Shown piece after piece: positions 1 through 20,900 of a stretch of DNA of 64,000 nt. The DNA is from Dirofilaria immitis. Taxonomy: Eukaryota > Nematoda > Chromadorea > Rhabditida > Onchocercidae. The notes beneath the pieces are model-generated. The model was not told the DNA's origin. It made no database searches and saw only the letters and a program-made list of their open reading frames with translations. The translations under genes and the position numbers were made by a program. The number at the start of each line of letters is the position of its first letter. Position 1 is the first letter of the stretch. The stretch covers positions 186,001-250,000 of the forward strand of contig JAKNDB010000076.1 in assembly GCA_024305405.1 (NCBI GenBank), in the 5' to 3' direction.

Positions 1-31
1 AAAAATAACAAAAAAATATTAAATCTTTGAG

Positions 32-3000
32 AAAAATTGATGGAGCGAGACGAAAAGATTTGTTGAATGATCGTGAAATTATCGATAATTTACTTCGCAA
101 TTATCGTTTCCCAGGTATTATGCGTTTTTTTATAAAAAATTTTTATCGACAAATTTATTGCATAGAAAATCTGCGATAGACTAGTTCGATCAGAATTGAA
201 AGGAAAAAAACTGCTAAATTTTCATAAAATTGAATATTCTAATTCCCGGATAAATATCGATTAATTTACAGCTTAAACAAGTGAAAGTAGTATGCAGGAA
301 ATAGTTTTGCTTTAGGTTATCAAATAATCTGATATAACGATTATAAGTTCAAATATTCAGAAAGGGTCATATTTCACTGAGTACAGAATGGGACAGCAAT
401 TGTTTTGTTTATTTTGATTCATGATCGGTATTTCACGTGTAAATTTTCGTTACTTAATAATGCTTTACTACCAAATCATTAAGGCCTTTCTTGATTTCTT
501 TCTTTTTATTGCAACTATTTGCAGTATATGTACTGAAACGTACATACACTTTGCCAAAAATGACACGTGCATACACTTTTTACGTTCACGTATATATTTA
601 TATTCCACGTACAATCATATCAAATAAATATTAATTATTTTTGGTAAAGAAAAAAACAATACGTTTTCGTAGTAAACATGTTGTAATATACATATCCTTA
701 CTATTTAATAAAAGAAATATTTTTTTGCTTCTTAAATTTTATGTTATTAATTGATTAACTAATTAATTAATTAATTGTCAGGTTTTATTTTCTTCTTTTT
801 TCAGAGTCATCAGATAATATAACTGTTGCTATGGAAATTTCAATTGATCGTATATTAAATAATATGGAACATGAAGTTAGTAAAAATTTTTATATAAAAA
901 GTTTTCTTTTAGGTTGAATGAAGAAAATAAAAATTTCAAAATTTTATTTATTTCCTTTTCATTTTTTAAATCAATAATTTATGATTTGCATTGATCGGAG
1001 AGATGGTAAAGAAAATGTTAGAAAATGAATTTTTAATTTCATATTGTTAAAATCTAAATAAAGATAATAAAATATTTATATTGATTAATGATATAAAATT
1101 TATATAAACGGATATTATATACATATAAATATAGCATATCCGCATGATACACATGTATGTATATTTGTATATTTGTTGTAAAATACATATACATATAAAA
1201 TAGATGCAAGTAAAATGTGAAATAAATTGCAGAATATGAAGATTATTGAAAACATTAAAAGAATATAAAATATACACGGATAAAATGTTTATGTTCCTAG
1301 ATATAAAAAAAAGCTAATTTACGTGTATGTCTACACGTAAATTATATTTTGCGTGATACGTGCATTTAATATATATTTCCATTTAATATAAAATGGATAA
1401 TAGAAAAGAAAAATTATTGAGAATGTGAAAAAAAACAAAAGAAATAATTGTTTCAAAATTTTATAGTGTACTTTTTGGTTAACAATAAAACAAAAATGGG
1501 TAGAAAAACGATTGATTTATGAAAAGGAACGACCAAATGGTGCACAAATACGATTACGTTCAAGTAAATCAATTTCAATTTTAATTTTTAATTATACAAA
1601 TTTTGATATAATTCATTTTTTTTGAATCTTAAAAAGAATACAAATTATAAAAGATTTTTAAATTAATCTATGTTTTCATTTTACTCATACAAAATCATCT
1701 ATTTCAAAGGTTTATTATTTTGAATAAAAAATATTTGATAATTTTTTCTTTTAGGTTCTTATATTTGGAATCCATTAATTACCATATTAAATGCCTTAGA
1801 AATTCGAATGATTGGTAAGGAAGATGTGGAGTTGCATAGTAATGGAATGGTCGAATTTACACAAAAGTTTATAAACATTTTTCTTCCTCCCAAAATTTTA
1901 TGTATTGCAATTTTATAAATTTTCAAATTTTTTATTTAATTAAAAAAGGAAAAAGAAATAATTTAGCAATGATAAAATGAAAATTTCAAATAAATATTTT
2001 TATAATAAACAAAACAAGCGCAGAACAATAAATACAATTTTTTGAAGTTTGTTAGTGAAAACGATGGAAATTCACGAATTACATTCATTTCCATTTGATG
2101 AACGAAATTGTTCATTGATCTTTCATAATGGTAAATAATAATCATTTTATTTTATTTCAAATAATTATTTTTTTATTAAAAATTTCCTCTCATTCTTTTA
2201 TCTGATCAAGCAAAAATGAAAATTTAATAGAATTTAACCATTATCTTTAAATTTTTTCATAAATAGTAATTCATTTCATAAGTAATTTAATTAATTATTA
2301 AGTAATAAATTTTTTGAAATTTTTTGATACAAATTAACAATTGACTATGAAAAGAATATAGGAAATTCAGAAAGAGAAAAGAGATCAAATTCAATTAAAT
2401 TTTACTTCATGATAATTAAATTGCAAATTAAAATAACTAGCAAAAAATTTTTATTTCATTCTTTCATTAAAAAACAGGAATAATTTTAGAAGATTTACGA
2501 GCTCAATGGACAGGTATAACATCAATTACAGTATCAAAAATTGGATGGGGTACATGGACAGTACTTGGCTGTGAACGAATTGGTAAAACTATTATTTTAA
2601 GCCTAAGAAGGTTTTTATTTTAATTTTTGAAATTTAGGACTAATGTTTTTCTTTTCTCTTTGAAATTATGAGAAAAGTTTCGAGTATACAAAAATTTTAC
2701 AAATTTTTAAATTGAATCGAAAAAATTTTTGTAAATTCCTCAATATTCATCAAATGTTCACCACTGTAATGTTTTAAGAAAACTTCAAGTAATTATTGAT
2801 AAATTGTTTTATTTAAATTTTTTTAATTCGAAAAAGTTTCAATCTTCATTTTACATTTAATTCATTTAATTAAATACTTAATTTAGTTGTATTTGAATGA
2901 AATTTTTTTATTTTATTATTAGATCAGTGATGATATGGATTTGGAGATTATATGCACCAACAAGTATTTTGTTTCTTTGTTCTTGGTTATCACTATCGGC

Positions 3001-4063
3001 GGCATATAATTTAACAAAGCATCGCTTTGTTATCAGTACGACAATTTTTTTCACTATCCTTATCATTGTATGCATTAAATTTAGTTTATAAGAAAACAGA
3101 AATAAAATTAAAAAATGAATAAAAACATTTAATGTTGTTGCCATTTTTGAAAATTTTAATGTAATTTTTCCAATTTTAAATTAAATATTGAAATGTGATG
3201 AAAAATATTATTGAATCCCGAATGTGCCAAATAATCAGATTCAAATAAATTTTACCCAAAATAACATAACATATTCGAATTGAAATTTTTAATAAATAAT
3301 AGATAAATAAGAAAAAGATATTGCATTTAATAATACGCACAAAATTGTGCAAATTTTATAAATTACTATCTCTAGTAATTACAATGTCTTTTAGGTTATC
3401 AGTAATAATTGGAATGTTACACAAACATCCTATCTAAAAGCAATTGATATTTGGAATTTACAAATTGATGCATTTGCATTTTCCATCGTTTTACAATCTG
3501 TTTTTATTACCAAGAAAGTGATGAAAAGCAAAAAACACCGAAACGAATATATGTAAACTATTCACATTTTATATCAATCATTTTGTCATAATATTTATTC
3601 ATTTATTTTTTGGTTTTGAGTTTAAAAATAATTGACGCTCTAAATTAAGATATTTGTTTACGAATAATAACAATGATAGCAATCATAACAATGACAATAA
3701 CAGTAGTAATAATAATACGGAAGTTTATTTTTTTGTAGAGCTTTGGAGCGATATTAATAATAGCAATAATAATAATTGTAATGGCAATGACAATAGTAAT
3801 AATAATTCGAAATTTTCAATTTCACATATTTGTAAAATTTAAATTATTTATTGAAGTTTCTTTTTCAATAGAATTTTGGTGATGAATGTAACGAGAAAAC
3901 ACAATGGTTCAATGAAATGCCTTATTATGCTCATTTACCCGAAAGTAAACCAGCAGCTTTTATAAACATTGTTGATTACATTTTTCGAATTCTGCTACTA
4001 ATCGCATTTCTAATCACTTGCAGTTTCTATTTCATTCATTATACTTATCTTAATAAAAGTTAG
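32..4063 (+). CDS. Pentameric ligand-gated ion channel (Cys-loop superfamily), 5' end missing
   Basis: Plasma-membrane neurotransmitter-gated channel subunit; ligand unknown. Exons I can join in phase: 32-114, 805-875, 1467-1563, 1755-1866, 2048-2130, 2478-2582, 2928-3067, 3395-3552, 3872-4063 (TAG). The first exon may continue off the window. Visible landmarks in order: the N-terminal 'LLRNYRFP' segment; 'FWLTIKQKWVEKRLIYE' (channel 'FLTLRQRW.D.RL' block); the 'FPFDERNC' half of the Cys loop; TM1 around 'RLYAPTSILFLCSWLSL'; TM2 'HRFVISTTIFFTILIIV'; 'SYLKAIDIW' leading into TM3; an N/E-rich loop; and a hydrophobic TM4 before the stop. The first cysteine of the loop is replaced by Glu. Exon 8 needs one extra T (run 3501-3505) to meet exon 9 in phase, giving a loop with 'YYQESDEKQKTPKR'. 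Divergent from well-known subtypes, so subfamily is not assigned. Confidence 0.85.
3654..3842 (+). repeat. AAT/AAC-rich low-complexity tract in a channel intron
   Basis: Imperfect trinucleotide repeat, mostly aat, aac and gat, inside the last intron of the channel gene. It creates an open frame of Asn/Asp/Ser only, which is not a gene. Confidence 0.7.
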
Positions 4064-5555
4064 GAAAAATAAATGTTATCAAGATTACTACAGTGATTTC
4101 ATCTTTTTTGAGAAAGAAGAAAGATATCGAAGATTTTAAATTTAATAAATCTTCCCGAAAATTAATTTAAACATAGTTAAAATATATTTATTCTTGTTTC
4201 TATGTTGCAAATTCATTTCAAATAAAATATTTTACCCATATTCAATATTGTTTGTAACTTATTTTTCAAATTAGATGGTAAATGCAAAAATTATCTGTAT
4301 ATGTATATGGAATATTTTTTTATGGGGAGGGCCAATAAGGTATCTATTATCAATTTTTTTTTTTATCTATTATCAATTAACTGTCAAATACATCTCGAAA
4401 AAAATAAATAAATGATAGAAATCAAACTCGAATAAAAATTTAACTTTGATTAACAAATTTATTTGATTTCAGATAAAACCTTAAGAAAGTTTCTAATAAC
4501 GGACTTAAAATATATAGTGAAATATAATATATTCACCGAGACAACATGTCAAGCCTTTTTCAGAATTTCTCGAAATTCCATATTCTCATATAAAAAGCAT
4601 AAAATTTCTTAAAAATAACGATCGAAATAAAAAATTAAATGTATATCATTGATTTATTACCTATATAAATTCTACTGCTTTTTACTTTATCGGCGAAACA
4701 TTTGAAATTTGCAATGAAACATAGTAAATGACATTTTAAATGATACCATTCATCATTATGGTTATCATACGATGGCGAATATCACTAATGAAGTATTCGC
4801 TATTACCTGCGCTTATTTCTGTTTGCATAAATGTATTTCAAGAATCTCTTTCGTCTTTGAAAAAAAATCTAATTCTTTGAATAATTATAAAACGTTATTT
4901 ACTATGTTTGCATAATTATAAAAGAAAATGTTGAGAGAAAATTGCAGCTGTTAATTTTTGCATTTTTGATTGATTTATTCTTCATAGAAATATTTCAACG
5001 AGACAGTTTCCACTTCTGGATCTTAAAATTTCAATGAAATTAGACAAAAAACACAGGAAAACATGAAGGGAACGATAAAACAAACGATCACAGTAGGATT
5101 ATATAATAGAAAATTGTAATAATAAAATAAATAATTGATGAATCGTAAACGTCATATTTTGTATTTTGGCCTATATGTAAATAAAAAAATCTTAAAATCA
5201 ATAATAAAATATTTCCTACATCACATTTATAACGACAAAATCCCATAAAATCCCATAAGATCTATTTAACAAATTCCTGTTTCTTTGTACGAGTGGGAAA
5301 TTGATAATATTATTGAATCTATGCTTCAGAATAAAAGTAATTACTATTTCCATGTTGTGGATAACCATTCATTGCTGTTTCATCCTAGAATTGAATCATA
5401 TGATAAAAATCCTAGACCTGAAATGTGAATTTCAAAAATTTTGGTCGTGTCTTATCAAGATTTTCTGAAAACTATCTGCAGATTTTCTGATTAGATTTTC
5501 ATAAAACCAAGTTTGCTAATACGATCAAATCCAAAATATACCTGATAATTAGGTA
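4064..5555. other. Convergent intergenic spacer
   Basis: AT-rich spacer between the 3' ends of the channel and the zinc transporter. Candidate poly(A) signals (aataaa) for the channel lie at 4068-4073 and near 4221. I see no coding sequence or RNA gene here. Confidence 0.6.
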
Positions 5556-12814
<7,259 letters not shown>

Positions 12815-13518
12815 GACTGACTAGGGATTGGCTAGAATAGTTTCTCCATTTATAAAATTAAAAATTTGTTTGACAAAATCGTAGAATCGGTGATTACCAT
12901 TCTATTTAATATGTATATGTATTCTCGTCCTCCTGAATATGAACAATAAATCGAATAATAATGTATGACAAACATGAAATAACCTATTTAATACAGTCAG
13001 ATTTGAATCAATTATTTTCAGTTTATTTTAATTTGTTTTGTTTTCAGTCAGTTCCTTTGAAATATAATTAAATAATCAAATTTTATTAATTCTAATTCAG
13101 TTAAGTTTAATTCAATTTGTATCAATCCAACTTCAAATTATTTCAAAAATGAAACAATTTCAATCCGACTCAATCAAACAAATCCATAATTCAATTCAAT
13201 TCAATTCATATATCTATTCACAAATTAATATACAATAAGAAAAATTAGCAACTACAAATTGCAAGTTACTTTTACAAAGCAAAAAAAAAATTTTAATTGA
13301 ATTTAAAAAATGAGTAGATATATGCCAGAATTTACAAATAATTTAATACATTATATAAAAGTTAATAACACAAACGTACGTGAAAAAAAACAGAAAAACA
13401 GGAAAAATAACATATATGCTTAAATATCTAAATGCAATCTGATTGACTATTCTATTCTTTCCTTTTGAAATGAAATGATAAATTATTAGAATGAAAATTA
13501 TCGCTCATAAAATAATAA

Positions 13519-13544
13519 ATATATATATATATATATATATATAT
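13519..13544. repeat. TA microsatellite
   Basis: An uninterrupted alternating T/A tract of 26 bp in the divergent intergenic region. Confidence 0.9.
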
Positions 13545-14120
13545 GCTAACACTAATACTGCTTATATAGAATAAAATAAAATCAACAAATTATATACACT
13601 AATTATCTGAATATATTAAATATTTAATTAATAGAAATTCCCTTTGAAATGTTCTGTATCGCCTCGTTATACTTCATCGCAATTTGTTTCCATAAATTCA
13701 AAAATCTTCGAACACCAAAAACTAATAAATTCACCGCTACAAAAGTAACTCTCTTATTACATTTGTGGAAGATATTACGTTCAATAATGTACGCCCATTC
13801 TCTGAAGTATGTATCCTCTCTATCACTGCTACAATATAAGTCTTCGTTACGTAGTCGATTCCAATAATCTCTAATTCTATACTATATCAATAAATCTATC
13901 TTTCTCTCTCTCTCCCATAATAATTCACTTTCCAATTTCTCAAATATTAAAAGTCATCCTTTTGCCCATTTATATTTCATCCTACCATATAAATCTTATC
14001 AATCTCTCTATTTCTAAAAATTACACTATTCTTGTTCTTTAGATTCTTAAATTATCCACGACAAGTGCACTATTTTATAAATTATTAAAATAGCGCTACA
14101 TTTCATCGTTCAATAGCAAA

Positions 14121-14168
14121 GTGACATGAATTTGTCACATAGCGTACTTCAACCGAATGCCGGGAAAA
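14121..14168 (+). promoter_or_regulatory. Possible lin-35 promoter elements: inverted repeat and E2F-like site
   Basis: A perfect hexamer inverted repeat, gtgaca-6 nt-tgtcac (14121-14138), lies 20 bp before gccgggaaaa (14159-14168). The complement of the latter, ttttcccggc, is close to the E2F/DP consensus TTTSSCGC but not exact. RB-family genes are often E2F-regulated, so this is a plausible but unproven promoter. Confidence 0.25.
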
Positions 14169-14904
14169 TAGCAGCGGGTATTATGCGAGGTCATATGGTT
14201 GTAAGATAATGTTCGGAAGATACCGGTAGATTCCTGCGTTGTTCTGTTATCGATATTTTTTATAAAACTCAGACTTAGTGTACTTTAAAGTTAGCCTTTA
14301 CACATCGATAAATGTGCTTGTGAAGTTTTCATCATGGTAAATTCATAATGACTATTATTTAAATATCGAAATTTGGATTAAACGTATTTCTGACATCTAA
14401 AATAATCATGTGTAGGTGAGACTGAAGTATCAATGGAGCAAGCGATACATTAGTTTGAGAAGATGGAAATTTTTGTTCATTGTTATTTAAATATTGATAT
14501 TTAGTACAAAAATTTGCGTTTTTCAAACATGTAGAAGAGTAAGATTTGAAGTTTTTTAATTTTAACTATATGCATTGTCATATGGTTAAATCTTCGTTGA
14601 ACTATCTGGAATTCAATCTCTTCCAGATCTTGTTTCTGATTTCGCTTGACTTCAGCTTACTTTAAAATTGCAATTTTTCTTTAGAATATTGCTTTCTAAT
14701 TTTTGTGGATTATGTTTGTAAGGAAATCGAGTATTTTATAATGAAAGTATACCGAGAGAATTGAGCTATTTTTGCATTATTAGATATATCGGCATGCAAA
14801 TGATTTCATAGTATAAAATTTTTGGGTCGTATTTGTAAAATTTAAATCATTTCTTCAACACCAAATTTCTAATTATGTGTAGAGATCCTTCAAGATTTTT
14901 CTAT

Positions 14905-17900
14905 ATGGCTGAAGATAGTGATACGAAAAGTGAAACATTCAGTAAATCACCACCGGTAGAACAAAGCGAAGCAGTGAACTCACAACTAGAACCAACAACA
15001 GTATTCTTAAATATCTGCAAACAGTTAGACCCTGAAATAGATAAAGATTTCGTTGAAAAAGCATGGAAACAATACGATACTATCAGGAAGCAATACGTAT
15101 TAGAGGTATAGTTATTCATGTAGATAAATTTTGTCAATAAATGTATATTCCATTTTCGGAATTTCAAGTTTTTCTTATATTTTGTAGAGAAGCATATGAA
15201 TTTGACTTATTTTATTAGTATTTGCTAAAAATAATTATGGAGGATTTTGGGACTTGAAATTCTTTTTGAAATGGCCATTTATTCTTTGCAGGGAAAACAG
15301 TTAACATGGTATGCTTGCGCTGTTTATCTTTCGATGTGGCAAGGAAACCCACTTGAGCGTGTGGTATCGAAGAAGTATTCGTTGGCTAAACTTCTCAAAA
15401 TTTGTAAAATCAGGTAGAGATTATTTTAGAAGGAATATCTTCGTTGATAATATCCGGACATTCAATGTGCTGTACAAAGTGGTTAAATTTGTATTACCTC
15501 AATCATAGAAATATGAATATGGAAAATTAATGAAATCTTGCTGGGCATTATATGTAGGATTGAAAACAAAAAATTTATTCACTTCTTTGCTTGACAACTG
15601 CTGCAGTATAATCTACTCAGAGACTTATTTCAAATTAGAATTTTTAGTATTCCATTATTTGCAGTGTACTTGAGTTTTTCGAGAAAGTGACAAAGTGGGT
15701 AGAAATGGTTAACGGACCGCGACGCTTAAAAGATCATATCAGTCGAGTGCAGTCGTCCCTTGCAGTGGTAGCGGTTGTTTTTAAAAATTATTACCGATCT
15801 TTCGAAAGATATTTGCACCACCATGCAGTAATGATGATGATACAAAAAGTGTCAATTGCAAGAAGCTGTTTTCTTTGCTTTGGACACTATTTATTGTAAT
15901 GCGAAGTTAGTGTTGGGATGTTTGATCCTTTAATTTCGTTTTCTTTTTCTTTAAATTCTATTAAATATTTTGATGAAATTTTTTTCTATAAATAGATGTA
16001 TTAGAAATATTTACTTCTATAAAATTTAGTTGACTGTGATAATATTAGACAGTATTAGAGCATAATAAAACATGTTACGAAAAAGGTTTATGATTTATGA
16101 ATAACCGATAGTTTGGTGAGAGATTTAAATGATAGTTCGATAGCTAGCAATATACATCTTTCACAATTAATTCATTCGAGTGTAATTTTGGCTGTTTTAT
16201 ATTGTGCATTCGTTTATAAATATTTATGCATATTCTAGTTAGAGACAATAATAACAAACTACACAGTTAATGAACAAAATTTTAAATTCTCAAAAATAAT
16301 TCTATAGAGCAGTTCAACAGCGATGACTTGATGAACAGTTTTCATCTTTTGCTTTGTACAGTTGATTTCATCTTTCAAAACCTCCGACAATCCGAATTGG
16401 CTTGTTTATTAGATGGTGACTTCAGTAAGCTTTTTTTTGAGAAATTGTGGCAATTTTATTATCTTAAAGAAATTTTCGTTGATGGATTTGATTATAATTA
16501 TTTTATAATTACTTTTTATGCACTATTCGTGAAGATATATTGTCATTTAAATGTCTGTATCATAACAAATATGTTTTAATTGTAAACATTGAGCGACCTT
16601 GATATAATTTTTAATTTTTCAGTAAATGCCATTGAAATGCAACCTGAAGAAGATTCTATATTGGAAACATTGTGCCAGATTTTTGAAGGTGTTGTCTTGG
16701 ATGCAAAGCACTTTCGAACTCATTGTTGGCTTCCCAGAATGCGCAAAATGTCAGAAGAGAAAACAATCGAAGCAAACGAAGACTTGACTAATTTTGTTGC
16801 CAATGAATTTATCAATAAGTGTGGATTCATCATCAACGAATCAAATTAAACTATTTGACGAAGAATTGTGTAATTTGAAGTGATGTAGTCCATTTCACAT
16901 TTTATTACGCATCGAAATATTTTCCAAAACATATGAAAGATCTGAAATCTTTTTATGTCTGCACCGATAAAAATATTTAGAAGTCTTCTAAATATTTTTT
17001 AAATAAAAATATGTAAAACTGAAGTCTAGATCAAAAATTAGAGGATTTGGGTATAAATTGTTCTATTTAAATGAAGTTCATATTCATCTTCTGATTTTTT
17101 CTTCATATCCTATTCTTTTTGCAGGAAAAAACTGGATAACATATATGAAGAACTGATTGTGAAACGAGGCGAAATGGATGAGAGGATGTTTTTGCCATCA
17201 GATATTTCTATTGTGTTCGATGAAGCATATGATGGTATGCAAGTATAGAACATTAGTTTTGCATATGTTGAGATTGCATCAATAGAAGAAGACTCTAGAT
17301 AATTTTTTTTTTTTTATCTAAACAAATAAGGAATTTCAAATGTGGGAGAAATTCTTGATGTACATGAGTTTACATAATAATCATTAAGGTTGTGCATTGC
17401 TCTCCATGATTCATAATGCGACGAAAAAAACAGTGTGATATTTTTGATTCTTTAAAAAAATAAGGAACTTTAATTATGTGATTGAAAACTTAATGAGTTT
17501 CTGTGATCAAAGAAATTTTTCATTGCAACTGTTCCTTAATATCTTTATTAATTATTAGTCTATTTGGCACTCTACTCAAACAAATTCTTAATTCTTGAAG
17601 TTTTCAGAAGTTGAAGTCTTCGACTTTTTATTTTCATATTGCATATAAATAAAATTTTATGGTTTTTAAAAATTTATGTCAAGATAATAACATTACTTAT
17701 TTAAAGTTCAACACAATGTATTGATATAAAATATTAATCCGAGAAAAATGATCATCTTTTAAACTTTACTTATTTAATGTCATTGAAGTTTTTCCCGCTC
17801 CGGAATGAACTGCTGTTTCAGAATGTGCGGTACAACGTCTTCGACGTTCAGAAGATGGTGATAGTCTTGTTGATGCAGATATGTTGCTGCGTTTAAGTAC

Positions 17901-20900
17901 CCAAAGTTGTTTGGAACGACTTCAGGACCAGAGGCAGCAAAGAACGCCGTTAAGTGGCCGGGGATATGTTATATCCGCTGAACAAGTATTCTCCTTTTTT
18001 TTCGTTCTTGTTTAAGTATTATTTATCGTGAAATTAGACAAAAACGGAGTCACAGATTTTGTTTTGACTTTCAGTGAGATGCTACTTCGATATGACTAAA
18101 TCTATGTTCTACATCTTAGGAAATTTATGCTTTGGAACTTATATGAAAAATGAAGATATTAGATAAGATCAAGCAGCAGTTTTCTAATCAAATTTTACTT
18201 TTTTTTTTTGCTTCTTAAATAAATGTCTCTCACTATGATAAAATTATATTTTTACATCTTTTTTGTATTTATATGCTACGTTTTTGGGTTTTATTGACAA
18301 TTATTTTATACTGCAATATATTGAAATACTTTTCAGTACTGTCCTGCTACGCCGGTTGCCGCTTCACTTTATAATGCGTCGAAACTGGAAGCATTGCTCC
18401 AGGATAATTGGAAGAGATTGGATGTTGAAGTAGAGAGCATTTTGTCTCATAGCTGTCAGGACCCGTCAGGGAAAATTATGAATATTGGTAAATGCATTAT
18501 AATTCCTGCTAATTTTGAAGTGGGCTGAAGCAAGTGTAATGTTAACTTTTTAAAATGGCTTGAATAATTGGTCAAAATCAGAGAAGTTTAGAGATTACTT
18601 TAGATATATAAATTTCCTACGAGAAGTAAATTTGAATGTTTATTTTAGTTTCTCAATTAAGTGAACGTTTGGAAGAAGTGGTGGAAAATGAGGGACAATT
18701 AGAAGGGGCTGATTACGATACCTCATTTCGCGAAATGTTTGCAATTCGGAAGAGTAATACCGAATGTTTATTCTTTCGTTTTTGCATAAGATTGCTCTTT
18801 CAGAAAAGGATCGTTTAGGAAATGGAAGTATCATAAAGCTGAGCGTAAGTTTTTCATCTTTAGATAAATTTAATGAGATTGGAGGTCCGATAAAGTTGGT
18901 CTTTACTGAAACTTTTTCTTCAATTACCTGTGACAGCCTTATTGTTTTTATGATAATCCTTTTAATTTGAAATTATCATTCAAGATAAGCTTTGTAATTA
19001 CTGTAAAGAAAATATTATGGCTGCGGCAAAGCTTATATCATAAAATATTTTGCTGCTTTTTGATCTCTCCTTATTTAAATAATTATTATGTTTACCGATC
19101 TACAAAATATGACCCTAGATTAGACTAATATAAATTCATATTCTAATTGAGGTGATTACCTTTTTAAACTTTAATTTAAATAAGCTTGTAGTATTGTATT
19201 GTAGGCTGTATTACTCAGGAGGATTTCTTGAAAGCGCTGTATGTCTGTGCTTTGCAATTAGTTCTTTTACATATGAAAGTATACGAGAATTTCCGTGGAG
19301 TTTGGAAATCATGCGGCTACCAGCTATACATTTTTATAAAGTTATTGAGCTGATTATTCGAGCTGATTCCTTCCTGTCACGGGAAATGGTTAAGCATCTC
19401 AATAAGGTTTGTATTTTATTGAACACTGTATGTTAAAATTTTTATGAAAATTTTTATTTACGATATAGAACATTTTTTCAAAAGTTGTTTCCAAAGTATC
19501 TCATGTAATGGGAACTTTTATCGAGAAATTTAGTATTATTTGGAAGTGAGGTGAACTTTATATAATATCCCATCTAGATTAATATTATGGAAATCAGTAT
19601 TTAGTTCCATTCTGAAAAATAATTTGTTCGAAAATTGCATAGCAAAAGCTAATAAAATATCATGGTACTTTTATATCTTATTTCCTGCTTTAAGTAATTC
19701 CTGAGTCTTCCTACAATTGGACATAATTTCTCGAGAAGTGCACCAATTAACTAAAAAAAAGTCATTCGCATCATTTATTTTAATTTTTGATTTGCAGGTT
19801 GAAGAACGTGTCTTAGAAGAATTTGCATGGAGTTTAGATTCACCTTTGTGGCCCAGTTTACATCGACGTGCCGATGGTGTACCATCAAGTCAAGCAGTGT
19901 CGTTAGAAACAGTAGAGGGATATTCTATGAGGCAGCCATCTCTTTCACAACGTTATACCATGTCACCCATAAAACCACTTGGTATGTTTTGCAGAGTATT
20001 TTTTTATGGTTTGATTTTATTCGGTAAAGTAATTTTGTTCTTTTAAGCAGCAAAACGTCGACTTGAATTTGACGATGATAATTCATCGTGTGTAGCTGTA
20101 AAACGGCGAGCTCCAGATGCTGAAAATTCAACACCAACATCTGCAACATTATTGTTTTTCCGCAAGGCACGTCTGTTTGTTTTTGAAATTTAGTGAAGTT
20201 TAAAAATATTCACATAGAACATCATTGAGAGTAGCAGCGGTTATTTTGTTTCCAAAGCATTATGCTTAAAATATTTTTAAAATATGTACATATTTTTATG
20301 TCGTAGAACTTAATGATACTACTGTTTGTCAACCATGTGAATTAGGAAGGAATAAGAGAAAGAAGTGGAATTAAAAAAAAAAATTTCCTTTACGAAATTA
20401 ATGCTACACTATTTAATAAATAATGGCTGCTATTCATCTTTAATTTTTAGTTTGATTTATCTGGGATTTTCTTGTGTCCCTTCCTTTGCGACTCTATTTG
20501 TTTAGGTTTATTATTTAGCAGCAGTTCGCCTGCGTGATCTCTGTGAGCGAGTACGTCTTGATGAAAAAGGTCGCCAGCGAGCTTGGACTTTGTTTGAGCA
20601 CGTTTTGAGAGTCGAAACATCACTTATGACTGGAAGACATTTGGATCAAAATTTGATGTGCTGCTTATATGTTGTAGCGAAAATTGGTCAGCAAAATATT
20701 TCTTTTCACGACATTATGTACCATTATCGCCATCAACCACAGGCTGCTTCACGTGTATATCGAAGAGTTTTGGTAGAGAGCACTTCGTAAGCTTCTAAAT
20801 ATTATATATATTTACTAAATCTTATAAAATATTTCAATCACTGCTTGCTTGTCTGTGAGAAAGGAATTTTTTTTAAAAAATTTTCTATTGGAATGGAATA

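Larger units (their letters stand above)
12815..14904. other. Divergent intergenic region (ZnT5 / lin-35 promoters)
   Basis: Shared upstream region of two divergent genes. It holds a TA microsatellite, repeated 'caattt/aattcaa' motifs around 13010-13210, a CT-rich patch near 13905-13920, and a less AT-rich block at 14110-14250 that is the best promoter candidate for lin-35. No gene seen. Confidence 0.55.
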
